NCBI RefSeq assembly: GCF_019393635.1
Contig: NC_057864.1
Span: 482,600,117 to 482,664,116 of the forward strand
Source of the DNA: Dromiciops gliroides
Lineage: Eukaryota > Chordata > Mammalia > Microbiotheria > Microbiotheriidae
Length of the DNA: 64,000 bases
Direction of reading: 5' to 3'
The translations under genes and the position numbers were made by a program. This document shows positions 26,090-37,730 of this stretch, piece after piece. Positions within the stretch are counted from its first letter, which is position 1. Each line of letters starts with the position of its first letter. The notes beneath the pieces were generated by a model that saw only the letters and a program-made list of their open reading frames with translations, had not been told where the DNA came from and made no database searches.

Positions 26090-26625
26090 TTTTCCTTCCT
26101 TCCTTCCTTCCTTCCTTCCTTCCTTCCTTCCTTCCTTCCTTCCTTCCTTCCTTCCTTCCTTCTCTCCTTCCTTCCTTCCTTCCTTCTCTCCTTCCTTCCT
26201 TCTTTCCTTCCTTCCTTCCATCTTTTTTTCCTTTCCTTTCCTTTCCTTTCCTTTCCTTTCCTTTCCTTTCCTTTCCTTTCCTTTCCTTTCCTTTCCTTTC
26301 CTTTCCTTTCCTTTCCTTTCCTTTCCTTTCCTTTCCTTTCCTTTCCTTTCCTTTCCTTTCCTTTCCTTTCCTTTCCTTTCCTTTCCTTCCTTCCATCTTT
26401 CCTTAATTCCTACCTTCCATCCATCCATCCATCTTTCTTTTCCTTTCCTTTCCTTCCTTCCATCTTTCCTTTCCTTTTCTCTCCTTCCTTCCATCTTTCC
26501 TTCCATCTTTCCTTTTCTTTCCCTTCCTTCCATCTTTCCTTTTCCTTCCTTCCTTCCTTCTTCCCTCCTTCCCTCTCCCCCTCTCCCTCCCTCCTGTCCT
26601 CTCTCCTTTCCTTTTTTCTTGCTTT
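26090..26625. repeat. (TTCC)n and (TTTCC)n pyrimidine microsatellite
   Basis: TTCC units 26090-26220, an almost perfect TTTCC pentamer array 26228-26390, then mixed CCATC/CTTT to 26625. Lies on the tail side of the SINE at 26628. Confidence 0.97.
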
Positions 26626-26627
26626 TT

Positions 26628-26733
26628 CTTGCAATTGAAGTTAAGTGACTTGCCCAGGGTCATACAGCTAGTAAGTGTCTGAGTTTGGATTTGAAGTCTA
26701 AGTGGCTCTACACACTTTGCCACCTAGCTGTCC
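26628..26733 (-). mobile_element. WSINE1-type SINE with internal deletion
   Basis: Lacks about 30 bases in the middle. On its tail side it adjoins the 530-bp pyrimidine tract at 26090-26625. The outer duplication is unclear. Confidence 0.8.
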
Positions 26734-27344
26734 TGAGAGAGCATATTCTTACCTTTATCCAAAGGGAAAACAGTATGTTCTCAATTTTAACCACAGAGGG
26801 TTAATCATTAGCAACAATACAGTTTTGGTCTGGGTCTATGTTCTCCATCACTGTGAAGAAATTCTTTGTGAGGAAACTCTCCTCTGATGCTGATTCTTGG
26901 AAAGAAAGGGCTTATGTGACTTGCTCACTGTTGCACCCATTTCTTTTTACCTGTCAAGGCTGGCCATGGTAGTGAAATGGAGCCCTGAGCGTGGAATCAT
27001 GAGAACTAAGTTGGGATCCCAGTTGTAGTGTAGTAGGTGTAAGTAGTGCAACTAACATTCCCACATTAAACAACATCTTATCACAGTTGCAGAGTTTACA
27101 GGACTGAAATCACCAGTCAGCTGCTTACTTTTACATATGAGGAAACTGAAGCTTAGAGAGATGGATGTGTCTTTTTCAAGGTCACACAGCTAGTCAGTGT
27201 CGGAGCTTGGCTTCTCAATCTCGGTCTCTAGAGACCTTTTTCTCTAGATTTTCTCTAGCACAATTTCCTCCACACTACTCTTGCCCCTCTGAAAAGGAAG
27301 TCCCATGATAGGGAACTTAAGGATAATATAGTGATGAATTTGGA

Positions 27345-27590
27345 GGCAGCTAGTTGTTACAGTATCTAGAATATTGGGCCTGGAGTCAAGAAGACCTGAG
27401 TTCAAATCTGTCCTCTTCAGACACTTACTAACTGTGTGACTCTGAGCAAGTCACTTAACCCATGTTTGCCTTAGTTTTCTCAACAGTAAAGTGGACATAA
27501 TCAAAGCGCTTACTTCAAAGGGTTGCTGTGAGGATCAAATAAAATAATATTTGTTAAAATACCTGGCAAGTGCTATATAAATGCTTATTT
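27345..27590 (+). mobile_element. MIR/THER-like SINE
   Basis: tRNA-like head at 27345, CORE segment, 'tgctatataaatgcttat' end. Confidence 0.75.
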
Positions 27591-27987
27591 CCTTCCACTT
27601 CCCTAATATGTTTCTACTACTCGTTCCTGATGGGAGGAAGGAGGTGGGGAACAAAGCATGAACAGACAGAAGATCAGAAGATCTAGAACTTCAAGGAAGC
27701 TCAGAGGCCATACTGTTCAACCCCAGCAATTTACAGATCAGGAAACCAAGGAAGAGAAAGGTGAAGTGTCATACATGTGGTAAGCGTTAGAAGTAGCATT
27801 TGAACTTGCAGGATCTGAACTTAGGTGCTTTCTCCACGGTACTTCCTAGCAGTTTATCCCCTTCTATTAAGAACCCATAGATGGGGGGGGGGAGTCACAA
27901 TATTAACAATAATAAATGACCATTTTCTTTCATTATCTTACTATTAGGATTTTGAGGATCTTACTTTTAGGATTCTCCTCCCTCCCC

Positions 27988-27989
<2 letters not shown>

Positions 27990-28079
<90 letters not shown>

Positions 28080-28090
28080 GTGTCTCTCTC
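27990..28090. repeat. (CT)n microsatellite
   Basis: About 85 bases of CT, then a run of C at 28099-28108. Confidence 0.96.
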
Positions 28091-28819
28091 ACATACACCC
28101 CCCCCCCCTCTGCCAGACAGTTAGGTTTCACATTGTACTGCCTTAGAGTTGCTGTGAGGAATAAGAAATATTTCTCAACAGGGTCTGGAGGGATGTTTCA
28201 GGCTTTACATGGTTGCCACCTAAGTTGGGGGCAATGCTCGATGCATCACAGCTAGGCTCTCTCTTGCAGATGGGAAACTACAGGAGTTACAACCGTGAAT
28301 CTCTGTTCCCTCCACTCCAAAAATAATTTCACTATGGTGGGGGCGGGAGGGGGGCAGATGTAAGTGCCTGTATAGCTTCCCCCTCCCCGGCCCCCTGCCC
28401 TCTCTTCCCCCCACGTCAAGGTTAAATGCAAGGTTAAGGCAGCCACCTCCCCAGGCAGCCGCCAAAGTACCTGACTAGGAAGTTGGCTCTTTCTCGGCCA
28501 GAACGTTTCCTATCAGAGCAAGACAGGAAAGGAATCCAGGCATGGAGGACCTGGATGCAAATGCTGCTCCAGCCTTAGCGGATTGGCTGAAAGAGCTGGA
28601 ACCTCGCGTTTCCCCTCAGCCCAACCGTAGCAACCCATTCATTCGGCTTTGGGGTCCCTCCTCCTGCCGGGCTCACGGTCCCGATTCTTCCAGGCTGAGC
28701 TCCAAAGGGTCCCTCCCTGGAGTCAAGGAACGGCCCCCTCTCTCTGGGATCCAGTCTGGCAGGCGGGCGGGCGGGCAGGCGGCGGGCTGGGATTCCCAGC
28801 AGCAGAACCCGGCCATGTG

Positions 28820-28820
<1 letters not shown>

Positions 28821-28904
<84 letters not shown>

Positions 28905-28999
28905 GACACACTCTGAGTCTTTGTTTCAGTCGGTCCGTCTTTCTGTCTCTGTCATTCTGTCCGGCTCTCCGTCTGCCTTTCTGCCTCTCTCTATCTTTC

Positions 29000-29087
<88 letters not shown>

Positions 29088-29180
29088 AGTCTTTGTTTCA
29101 GTCGGTCCGTCTTTCTGTCTCTGTCATTCTGTCCGGCTCTCCGTCTGTCTTTCTACCTCGCTCTATCTTTCTGTCTGTCT
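28821..29180. repeat. 172-bp tandem duplication including (CT)n
   Basis: GAGTCTTTGTTTCAGTCGGT at 28915 and again at 29087. Each unit is a (CT)n run followed by about 90 bases of near-identical GTCT-rich sequence. The second CT run ends in (AC)n at 29055-29084. Confidence 0.9.
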
Positions 29181-30539
29181 GTCTGTCTCTGTCTCTATCA
29201 GTCCGTCTGTCTTTTTGTCTGTCAGTCTCTTTCTTTGCTAATCTGTCCATCAGTCGCTGTGTCTGTCTGTCCATCCATCCGCCTGCAGCTTCGTATCTTG
29301 GTCCCTGGTCGGGAAGACCCCCCCTCCAAAGGTTCCTATGCTCTAGAGGTCACGGACTCACATGCTCAGAGGGCCAGAGCATGGAAACCTCCCCAGCCCC
29401 CCCCCCCCCCACACACACACTACAACCTTCCCCCGCCCTCATACACGTACACACTGCCTAGGAGAGAGGACAAATAAGGAATCCCCCTAGCCCAGGAAGG
29501 GGAAGAGGAAGGGGAGGGAGGGAAAAGAGAAGGACAGGACAGGGGTGGAACGGGACGGTGCTGCCAGGGGAGGAGAAGGCTGAGCTGGGACTGCATCCGT
29601 GGCAGTGGCCGCGGCTCTGCCTGCGGTCCCCGGGGAGGCTAGATTGGTACAGGCTGGTCTGGGCTCGGGGCGCGGCCGGGAGGCTGCAGGGCTGGAGGGA
29701 GGGGAAGAGGGGGCCCAGCCGGCCTGGGTCAGACTAGGGGAGACTCGGAGAACACCCCAGCCCTCTCCCCAAGCTGCCCCCTCCCTCTCGGCGCCGTGCG
29801 TGGGCACGTGGGGGGGGGTGAACTCGCCGTCAGAGGGTGGGTCAGCCTTTGTGTGCTCCCTGGGTGGGTAGTGTATGTGTATGTGTGTTTGGGGGTGTCC
29901 TTACACTAGATCGCTGAGCGTGTGTGTTTATGAGACACCAATATTAGAGGGTTGGATGTGCAACAGCGCCTAAGATAGGGCCTCTGTTCCCCGAAGACTG
30001 CCTCCGTGTATGTGTGTGCGCGCGTGTGTGCGTGTGTGAGCACGCGCGCCTAGGCTGAGGGGCCTGGAGGGAGGGGACAGCAGTTCCGAAAGGAGGGTGT
30101 GAGAGTGTGTGAGTGTGTGATTGTGAAGGTGTAAGGTTGTGAGAGGCAGAGCACACTCGCGCGGGGCTCTGCTCGGTGACCTGGCCGTGGCCGTGGCCGT
30201 GACCGCGGCAGCGGTCGAGTAGGGGCGAGCGCAGGCAGGCCCCGGGAGCGCGGGCGGGCTCCAGGATCCAAGCGGGGCTGGGGAGGGCGGACCCCCGCCC
30301 GAGGCCCAGCCCGGCCCGGCCCGGCCCCTCCCCGCGAAGTGTTCCCCTCCCCCCCCAGAGCCCCGCCCCCGACCCCGCCCACAGACCCTCCCCCTCCTTC
30401 TCCCGGGCTCTGCTCTGCTCGGCTCGGGAGCGCACCGGGGCTGCAGCGGCTGCTTCCTGCGGGGCCGGCCCGGAGGCGAGGGGACGCTGCTCCCGGGGAG
30501 CCTAGGGGGCCCGAGGAGCCGGCGGAGCGGCCGGGGGAG

Positions 30540-30738
30540 ATGAGCTCGGCCGAGGCGGCGCCGGGGCCCGAGAGGGGTGTCAAGAGCGAGAAAGTGGACG
30601 AAGCGCAGGCCCTGGCTCGGAGCTGCGCGGCGCGGAGACCCGACTTCCAGCCGTGCGACGGGCTCTCCATCTGCGCCACCCACAGTCATGGCAAGTGCTT
30701 CAAGCTGCACTGGTGCTGTCACCTAGGCTGGTGCCACT
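30540..30738 (+). CDS. C3orf70: C3orf70 homologue, first coding exon (UPF0524 family)
   Basis: The exon encodes 66 residues plus one base. From residue 15 (KSEKVDEAQALARSCAARRP) through DGLSICATHSHGKC it matches, as I remember it, the human C3orf70 N terminus almost without change; only the first 14 residues differ. The segment is Cys/His-rich (C39, C45, H48, H50, C53, H57, C59, C60, H61, C65, H66), but no named domain is known to me. The molecular function is unknown; the family has been linked to neural development in zebrafish. The start has G at -3. An in-frame ATG at 30339 would add 67 residues rich in Pro/Arg, typical of GC-rich 5' UTR, so I prefer 30540. The exon ends at donor GTAAGT; the remaining roughly 185 residues must lie past the window, since no matching exon is visible in the next 33 kb. 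Confidence 0.93.
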
Positions 30739-30744
30739 GTAAGT
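30739..30744 (+). other. C3orf70: Splice donor of C3orf70 exon 1
   Basis: GTAAGT follows CAC-T. The split codon T|.. should be completed as Cys by the next exon, as in the family sequence WCHCK. Reading on past this point gives unrelated Pro-rich translation. Confidence 0.85.
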
Positions 30745-31176
30745 GCCCGCTCCCCTCCCCTCCTTCCCCGCTTCCTCCCCCCCCCCCCCAGCCCCGGGAC
30801 CCGCGATCTCCGAGAGCAGCTCTGAGCCCAGGGACCAGGAGAGCCAACGATCCCACCCTCGCAGTTCTCCTCCCCGCCCCCCCTTCCCCCGCCCCGGGAC
30901 AGGCAAGGTTTAGCTCAGCCCGTAGTGCCACCCCGGACGGCCAGAGGGGCAGAGGCATCCTTTCCGGAGCCGGCCTCTCCTTCCCCTTCCCTTCCTCTCA
31001 CTGAGGTTGCAGCGTTGGGGTTACTCCCGCCCTGTCACCCGCCCCCGAGAGACAGCCTGCCTGAAAACAGAGCCCGCTGCCCTGCTGGCAGGGGCTGACC
31101 TCCTTCCCAGATTGGCAGGAAAGCTTGCCTGCGTCTGATGCCCACTGCTCTTAGGTTCTTTCTCACTCCCTTCCTT

Positions 31177-31177
<1 letters not shown>

Positions 31178-31256
<79 letters not shown>
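31178..31256. repeat. (CT)n microsatellite at the CpG island edge
   Basis: About 78 bases of CT, about 440 bases into C3orf70 intron 1. Confidence 0.96.
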
Positions 31257-31260
<4 letters not shown>

Positions 31261-31503
31261 CTCCTCTTTTTCTTCTCTCTCTTCCTCCCTCCCTTTCCTC
31301 TCTCTTCTTCCCTTCCCCCCCTCCTCTCTTCTCCCCCCCCCTTCTCCAAACCACTCTTGGGAACCCACGAATGGAGCTGTGGGTCTCATTTGTCAGACAA
31401 AGCTTTTAGAGACAACTAAAAAAGTGTGGCAGCAGCTGGGGGGGGGTACCGAAGTCAGCTGGCAGTTTGGGGGGATGCTTTTGACAGCCAAGCCTCTAGA
31501 GGG

Positions 31504-31504
<1 letters not shown>

Positions 31505-31536
<32 letters not shown>

Positions 31537-32130
31537 AATATATATGGTTGTGTGCAAATCACAGATGTGTTTAGGTACCTGTGTATACACACATACATAT
31601 GTGTTTATATTCGACCTTAAATGTGTATTTGTGTGTACTTAATTCTATGTTGTGTTTATGCATATGTAGAAATGCACTTGTGTGCACCGATCCAACCCTA
31701 TATATGCTTATATATGTGGCTCTAGACATGAGCTTATAACTAGCCTTACATCAGGGTAACTGTGAATATATTTCCATATATGTATATATAGAAATGAAAT
31801 ATATACACACAATCACACATGTTATACTGCATGTATATAACTGCAAAGATCTTTATGTGTTTATAACCGATGAAATATGTTTATGTATTTAGGCACATGT
31901 GAATACATCTGTATGTGTATATAAAAGTATACACCCAGACTTCTATGGGTATATATGCATACAACCCCAACCGTATATGCATGTCTATGCATGTGTATGT
32001 ACACATATAAGCACAAGCACATGATATATAAACACAAGTATATATCCATACCCTATGTCTATGTATGTGTGTGTGCAAACAATGTACACAAATACACATA
32101 TTGGTATGGGTATATAAGACATCATCCCAG
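31505..32130. repeat. (GT)n and TG/TA-rich low-complexity DNA
   Basis: (TG)14 at 31506-31534, then some 600 bases rich in TATATG, TGTATA and ACACAT words. Confidence 0.85.
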
Positions 32131-32159
32131 GCTGTTATTTGATTTACACACACACATGT

Positions 32160-33010
32160 TTTAACATTATAAAATGAAAATAAACGAGGAAGCCAATCCA
32201 GACACCAGTTCCTAAAACAAACACTCATGGGGTCTGGAAGATACATAATGTTTGTCATTTTGGGTTTTTGTTTTTAATGAACTTAACAGCCTAGGCCTTT
32301 GGTTACCTTCCTGTGTCGATCATTTTGGAATGAATTAAACTTAATGAGCCATTTAATCAGAATTCCACCTTTGTTGGATGTGTTTGGCCTATATCTTTTT
32401 GGTCATGTCCTCGGAATCATTTAGTAAAATTTTTTAAAGATTCTAATGCTCATCTCTACCACAGTCTTGGCAATAGGAAGTTTGGGGAGTAGCTGCTTTC
32501 TGCTGACACAAAGTAAACTCTAGAAATGGTTGTTTTCCCAAATTTTGAAATTTGTTGAATGAAGTGATAACCCTGCTGAGGGTTGCCAGGGCAAAGCACA
32601 TTGTTAAGAGCTCTTCATCCTTTATGAAACAGAAAAGGACATTCGAATTGAATTAAGGAATTGACATTTGATTCGAATTAAATGAATTGAATTCTGAAGA
32701 GTTGGCAAATCTAAGGGAGGCCAAGTGGAGAGGTTGGGGTTCAAATCCTGTACTCTGGGCTCCTTTGGGAGCCCTTCATATTGTTTCTGTGTCTTCTGGT
32801 CCTACCCATCCTCCTCTTCAACAGCTGGAAAGAGCAGTTAAACAGGACAATCATAGGTTCACAATAAGTCATGGGAATGGTGGGGAGTCTAGGAAGCTCA
32901 AATGCTTGGGGTGGGGCTGGAAATAGAGGGAATTTGGTGAAGAGTGAGCTTTTACAAGGAAGGGGAGCTTTTAGGGCTGCCCTGTGGGATGGCAGTCTGC
33001 AGGTGGGGGT
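32160..33010. other. Repeat-free stretch in C3orf70 intron 1
   Basis: No element recognised from 32160 to about 32640. Contains TGAATTAAACTTAATGAGCC and other TAAT-type words. Confidence 0.4.
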
Positions 33011-33327
33011 GGTGGTACAAGGAGCCCTTACTCTAGAGACAGAGGACTGGGTACAAATCTGATGGTGATGATGAGTGTGACTTTGGATGAGTCACTATTC
33101 CTGTGCCTCTGTTTCCCAATCTGCCAAGTGAGGAGGGTCAGATTAGATGACTCCTAAGATTTCTTCCAGTTCTAGATCTATGAAAGTGAGTGTGGTGGCT
33201 AGGCACATAAGGCATTTCCCCCCAAATACCTGCCAAGTGGTTGACTGTGGTAACACAAGAAAGAAGGTCTAGTATCAGGGTCCTAGGGTATTTAGACTAG
33301 GGTAATGGGTTGGACCAGTTCATTCTT

Positions 33328-33474
33328 TTTTTTTTTTTGGCGGGGCAGTGGGGGTTAAGTGACTTGACCAGGGTCACACAGCTAGTAAGTGTCAAGTGTC
33401 TGAGGCCGGATTTGAACTCAGGTATTCCTGAATCCAGGGCCGGTGCTTTATCCACTGTGCTACCTAGCTGCCCC
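33328..33474 (-). mobile_element. WSINE1-type SINE copy
   Basis: Perfect 16-base duplication GGACCAGTTCATTCTT at 33312-33327 and 33475-33490. Confidence 0.96.
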
Positions 33475-33575
33475 GGACCAGTTCATTCTTCACCAGGGGC
33501 TGTGATTCAGGGCATTGCTGGCTAGCAATCTGCAACACTTAGAGAAAAGCTGGTTGGCATTCTATTTGTCTTTAT

Positions 33576-33721
33576 TTTTCTTTTTTGCGGGGCAATGAGG
33601 GTTAAGTGACTTGCCCAGGGTCACACAGCTAGTAAGTGTCAAGTGTCTGAGGCTGGATTTGAACTCAGGTCCTCCTGACTCCAGGGCCAGTGCTCTATCC
33701 ACTGTGCCACCTAGCTGCCCC
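33576..33721 (-). mobile_element. WSINE1-type SINE copy
   Basis: Complete body, short tail, inserted at the edge of a MIR-like element. Confidence 0.94.
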
Positions 33722-34346
33722 TTTCCTACTCATTTTACAGATGTGGAAACTGAGGCAAACAGGGTTAAATGACTTGCTCAGAGTCACACAGCTAGTGTCT
33801 GAAGCTGGATTTCAACTCAGGTCTTCCTGCCTTCAAGCCCAGCTCCCTATCCACTGTGCCACCACCTGTCCTTCATAATACAGATAAGAAAACTGAAGTT
33901 CTGGGAGGGTGACTCACCCCAAGGTCACATAGCTAGTGAGGAGCAAGATGGGGTTTTGAACCCTGGTCTTTTGACCCCAGAGTCATTCAGAGTACAGTTT
34001 CCACTGTACTGAGCTGCTGCCTTCTTGGAGGATAATTACCAGGGTAATTCCCTGCTTTGGTTATTGCTGTACTATTAGACATCATGGGAGAGTTTAATGC
34101 TTAAGTGATTGGTCAGCTGAGATAGTGACAGGTTATCTCTCCTACCCATGCCCTGAAGAATAAAGGCATATTGCAGGGTTAGCATCTCTGCCCTCCTACA
34201 GATAAATTCAATCCAGTCCAAGACGTATTTATTACATATCTACCAATAGGTTTCAGGCATCGTGTTTGGTGGTGGAAACACAGACATGATGATAAACATA
34301 GTCCCTTCCCTCAAGGAGCTTAAATTTTAGGTATATTCTACTTTAG

Positions 34347-34515
34347 TTTGTTTTTTGGTTTTGGTTTTGGTTTTTTGGCAGGGCAATGAGGGTTAAGTGA
34401 CTTGCCCAGGGTCACACAGCTAATAAGTGTCAAATGTCTGAGGCCAGATTTGAATTCAGGTACTCCTGACTCCAGGGCCAGTGCATTATCCACTGCACCA
34501 CCTAGCCACCCCTAC
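34347..34515 (-). mobile_element. WSINE1-type SINE copy
   Basis: TATTCTACTTTAG at 34334-34346 and 34516-34528. Tail is (GGTTTT)n. Confidence 0.95.
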
Positions 34516-34539
34516 TATTCTACTTTAGAAGCAAATATG

Positions 34540-36070
34540 GAGAAGGAGGAATTAAGAGCAAAGGGGGAAACCTAGTATGTTCAGGGTTCTAGAAGCTACA
34601 ACAGTCTGTCTACCATTGGCATGATGATCATGGAAAAACAGAAAAGTGCTGAATTTGGAGTCAGAGAATGTGGCTTTAAATCCTAGCTCTGCCATGCACT
34701 GCCCATGTGACCTTAGGCACGTCACTAAATCTCTGTGGCCTATAGTCTCTTATGTAAAGTGAAGAGATTGGGCTCTTTGGCCTCTGAAGTTCCTCCCAGG
34801 GACCTTCCTTTGATCCTCCTATCTTTGTCTCTTCCTATTCCCCTTCGCCATCTTTTTTGGAAGACCACTGGGATTCCATATGTGTATATGACTCTGTACA
34901 TAGATACAAAGAAACAGACACAGACATACCAGTGATGGACCCATCATTCTGATTGGAAAAATGTAAACAGAGGAACTTACCTAATTTGCCATTGTTACAA
35001 ATAACTTGTAAGAGGCATGCATGGCGATGTCTCTAGGTTGCAAATCGCATCATTTTTCCAGGTAGTCAAATGCCAAGTCTGTAGGGAACACCACAAGAAG
35101 GGCTTGAAGACTTGGCAACTGGATAAAAATTTGTCAAGGGAATTTCTGGGTGGACAAGTTTAAAGGAACGTGTTTGAAGAAAGGTGAATGAGTGAATGAA
35201 TGCACGCATGCATTCATGAATGAATGAATGAATGAAAGAAAAAACACTTATTAAACACTCTGTGCTGGACACTGTGGTAGAAGGACAAAAATGAGATAAT
35301 TCTCGCTCTTTACAAGCTTACATTCTCATTAGGAGACAATAGCAAAATGGTGGCCAGGGATAGGAATGGTGGTCTGGGAAGCCAACAAAGATGGTGACTG
35401 GAACAATATTGCCTAATCCCAAACTGTGTGACTCCAAAGTGACGGGTTCTGATGAACCCCCATTTGTGCCTTCAGAAAGGTCACTGTAAACAATGACCTG
35501 AAGGTGTTGGTTTAGTGTGTTGCTGCTAAACATTTTTTTTAAAAGTCCAAGAAAGTACAAGGTGTCACTGGGGAGAATCGTGGGAACAAAACCTAATAGA
35601 GTATTCTCTCCTCATCCAGAGCCATGGTGCAGCCTCATCTGAAATCTTGCTTGAAGTCTCCTGGAAAGAATAGTAAAATTGGATATCTTCCAAGAAAGAT
35701 ATCATGAAACTGGAGAGGAGCAACTAAACTGTCTGGGGGTTTAGGGAGATGGCCTTTTAAAGGAAGTTTAATATTCTCCACGATAGAAAGATGAAGACTT
35801 AGAGAGGATATAATTGAAATCTCCAGAATCAAGAGGAAGCATGGTCTGGGTTCTAGTTCTAGGTTCACCAAGCATGAACTCAGGGACCTTGGGAAAGTCA
35901 AGTCTTTTTTTCCCTTCCTATTTTCCACATTTTTACAAGGATTTCTTATCATTCCCTCCCACTCACCCTCTATTGAACAATTTTAAAAGACAATAAAAAT
36001 CAATTTTAAGAGAGAAATGTTGAATCTTGAGTTTCCAGTTTGATACTTATCATCTGATGACTTCTCTGAA
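34540..36070. other. Intron 1 DNA, largely unassigned
   Basis: MIR-like piece near 34640-34770; (GAAT)n with a short GCATGC palindrome at 35190-35236; a fragment of the unassigned ancient repeat at 35240-35350. Confidence 0.4.
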
Positions 36071-36320
36071 GCTCAGTTCTCTCAAAACAAATATGCACAG
36101 TTCAGCAAAACAAATTCCCACATTGGCCATGTTCAAAAATATATGTCTTTTTTTTGCATTTTAAGTCCATCATATATCTCTGGTAAGAGGTGAATGGTAT
36201 GTTCTGTCCTCAGGCTTCTGGGACTGTGGTTCATCATTGCATGGATCAAAGGTCTGTAGTCTGAATTTCAGAGTTGTTTTTCTCTCTGTTTGTTTGCTGT
36301 TTTGGGAGCCTACCATTTCC
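36070..36320 (-). mobile_element. L1 3' end fragment
   Basis: The order 'acaaatatgcac...cacattggccatgttc...ggcttctggg' matches the minus-strand L1 at 62.06-62.3 kb. Confidence 0.65.
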
Positions 36321-36414
36321 CCCTTAATTGAAAATAAGGGCAATATTCGCCTCTCTTCCGGAGTCTGCCATGCTTTATTTATTATTTCTTAGAACTTGTT
36401 GGTCAATAATCGAC

Positions 36415-36775
36415 CAACAAGCATTTATTAAGCACCTACTGTGTGCCAGACACTGGGTTAGGGATAAAAATACGAACCGGTCCCTGCTCTCAATAAGCTT
36501 CCATTCTAGATTATGTTCACAGATTAAGTAAATATAAGAAATATACAAAATAAACAGTGATTTTTTTTCTTTGGAGGGGAAGATGGGACCATGTCAACCT
36601 TGGGAATCAGGAAAGACTTCCTGAAAGAGGCAGCACTTGAGCTGAGCTGTAGGAGGAAGTTGATGTTCCAAGAGGCAGAGATGAGGAAGGAGACTTCCAG
36701 GCATAGGGTGGGGAAGGGGGGCAGCCTGTACAAAGGCATACAACAAGTGCTTAATAAATGCTTGTTGACTGACTA
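36415..36775 (+). repeat. Ancient interspersed repeat, class not assigned
   Basis: Starts 'caacaagcatttattaagcacc' and continues 'aaagacttcctgaaagagg' to 'gcagcctgtacaaaggc'. Related to 18690-19490. Confidence 0.55.
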
Positions 36776-37730
36776 CAAGATGGGCTTCAAGATTCCAGTG
36801 GGTTTCGTTAACTTGCTTCTTGACAGAGGAGAGGCTTTTTTTTTTTTTTTTAAATCTTTGGCTTCTGTCGGCACCCAGTGCAGTACTTCACACGTAAGTG
36901 TGTAACAGTTTTTTTTTTTTTTCAAAATTTGAATTCCCAGAATGCTGTTTGTCTGGGTCCAGCAACATGAAATCACTTAGAGCAACCGTATTCTGTCTCC
37001 CGAACTCCTCATCTATGTTGGCAACAGTTTCCTATTTTTGTCGCTTGTTCTATACTTTCGCAGTAGGCTCTTCCCTGTGTTGGAGAAGATGAATGTGAAA
37101 TATGAGTCGGGGAGCTTAGACTGTGAGTTAGAAGGACTCTCATAGAGATCACTTAATTTGACTCTCTAGAGCTAGAAAGCGGAGGAGTGGGAACCGGGGC
37201 AGGGGTTCTCAGCCTGTGGGGGCTATGAGGAGATTTTAAATATTTTGATCCCGGGATTTCAATATCGTTGGCTTCCTTTATAACACTCTGCTTTTTCTTG
37301 TATGCATTTAAAAACGTGATTCTGAGAAGGGGTCCTTGCGCTTTGCCAGCCTGATGCCCGATGGATCTGGGAGTGATACAGAAAAGGTTAGGAGCCCCTG
37401 AAAGAGAGCCAGGACCCCGATTTCCAGTCTGGTGCTTCTTGTGGGACCAGAGCTGCAGGCTGCTTTGTTCAGAGTGTGGACAATTACATCCCGAAACTGA
37501 ATAACTCAGAATGGCTGGGGAATCTGGAAATGTCTCCCTCTGGTTTTGTTTTTGAAATTGAAAATTGTGCCTTGTTCTTGTTGTTTCAAATCCCAGCTTT
37601 TTTCCAAAGCCGTCTTTGTCATCGGGACCATTATCCGGAATCTTAGCTGGCTCCACGCTTTGACCTCCCTGCCACTGTTCTTACAGGATTTCGCCTTCAT
37701 CTCTAGTTATGTCACATGTCCTCTGAGAGA
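36776..37730. other. Intron 1 DNA, repeat-poor
   Basis: Two T-runs at 36836-36852 and 36910-36922; otherwise no repeat or exon recognised. Confidence 0.4.

Larger units (their letters stand above)
26735..28820. other. Intergenic DNA before the CpG island
   Basis: MIR-like pieces near 27090-27215 and 27660-27850, then GC content rises from 28330. No gene recognised. Confidence 0.4.
29540..31010. promoter_or_regulatory. C3orf70: CpG island and probable C3orf70 promoter/5' UTR
   Basis: GC-rich and CpG-rich DNA, densest from about 30150 to 30720, surrounds the C3orf70 start. It carries GC boxes (CCCCGCCCC and CCCCGCCC near 30360-30380), a (GGCCC) run near 30310-30330, a GGCCGT hexamer repeated at about 30182-30200, and no obvious TATA box. 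This is the usual look of a TATA-less CpG-island promoter. The exact start site cannot be read from the sequence. Confidence 0.75.
33020..34020. mobile_element. MIR-like remnants between SINEs
   Basis: At about 33020-33190, 33730-33870 and 33880-34020. Confidence 0.6.

Noticed and set aside
26080-26406. Regular short units as a CRISPR array or satellite
   Set aside because: Units are 4-5 bases without spacers; this is a vertebrate microsatellite.
25790-26533. Long Lys/Glu/Arg-rich open frames (also 1578-1976, 13194-13871, 31021-31389) and Ser/Leu/Phe-rich ones (13134-13889, 39556-40254, 16054-16605)
   Set aside because: They are simple translations of microsatellites and carry no coding signal.
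28542-28820. Frame MEDLDANAAPALADWLKELE as a gene upstream of C3orf70
   Set aside because: It runs into a CT microsatellite, has no recognised homology and no splice context I can support.
29970-30722. Large minus-strand frames of 163-250 codons across the CpG island
   Set aside because: GC-rich DNA lacks stop codons by chance; the frames are antisense to the recognised C3orf70 exon and show no known domain.
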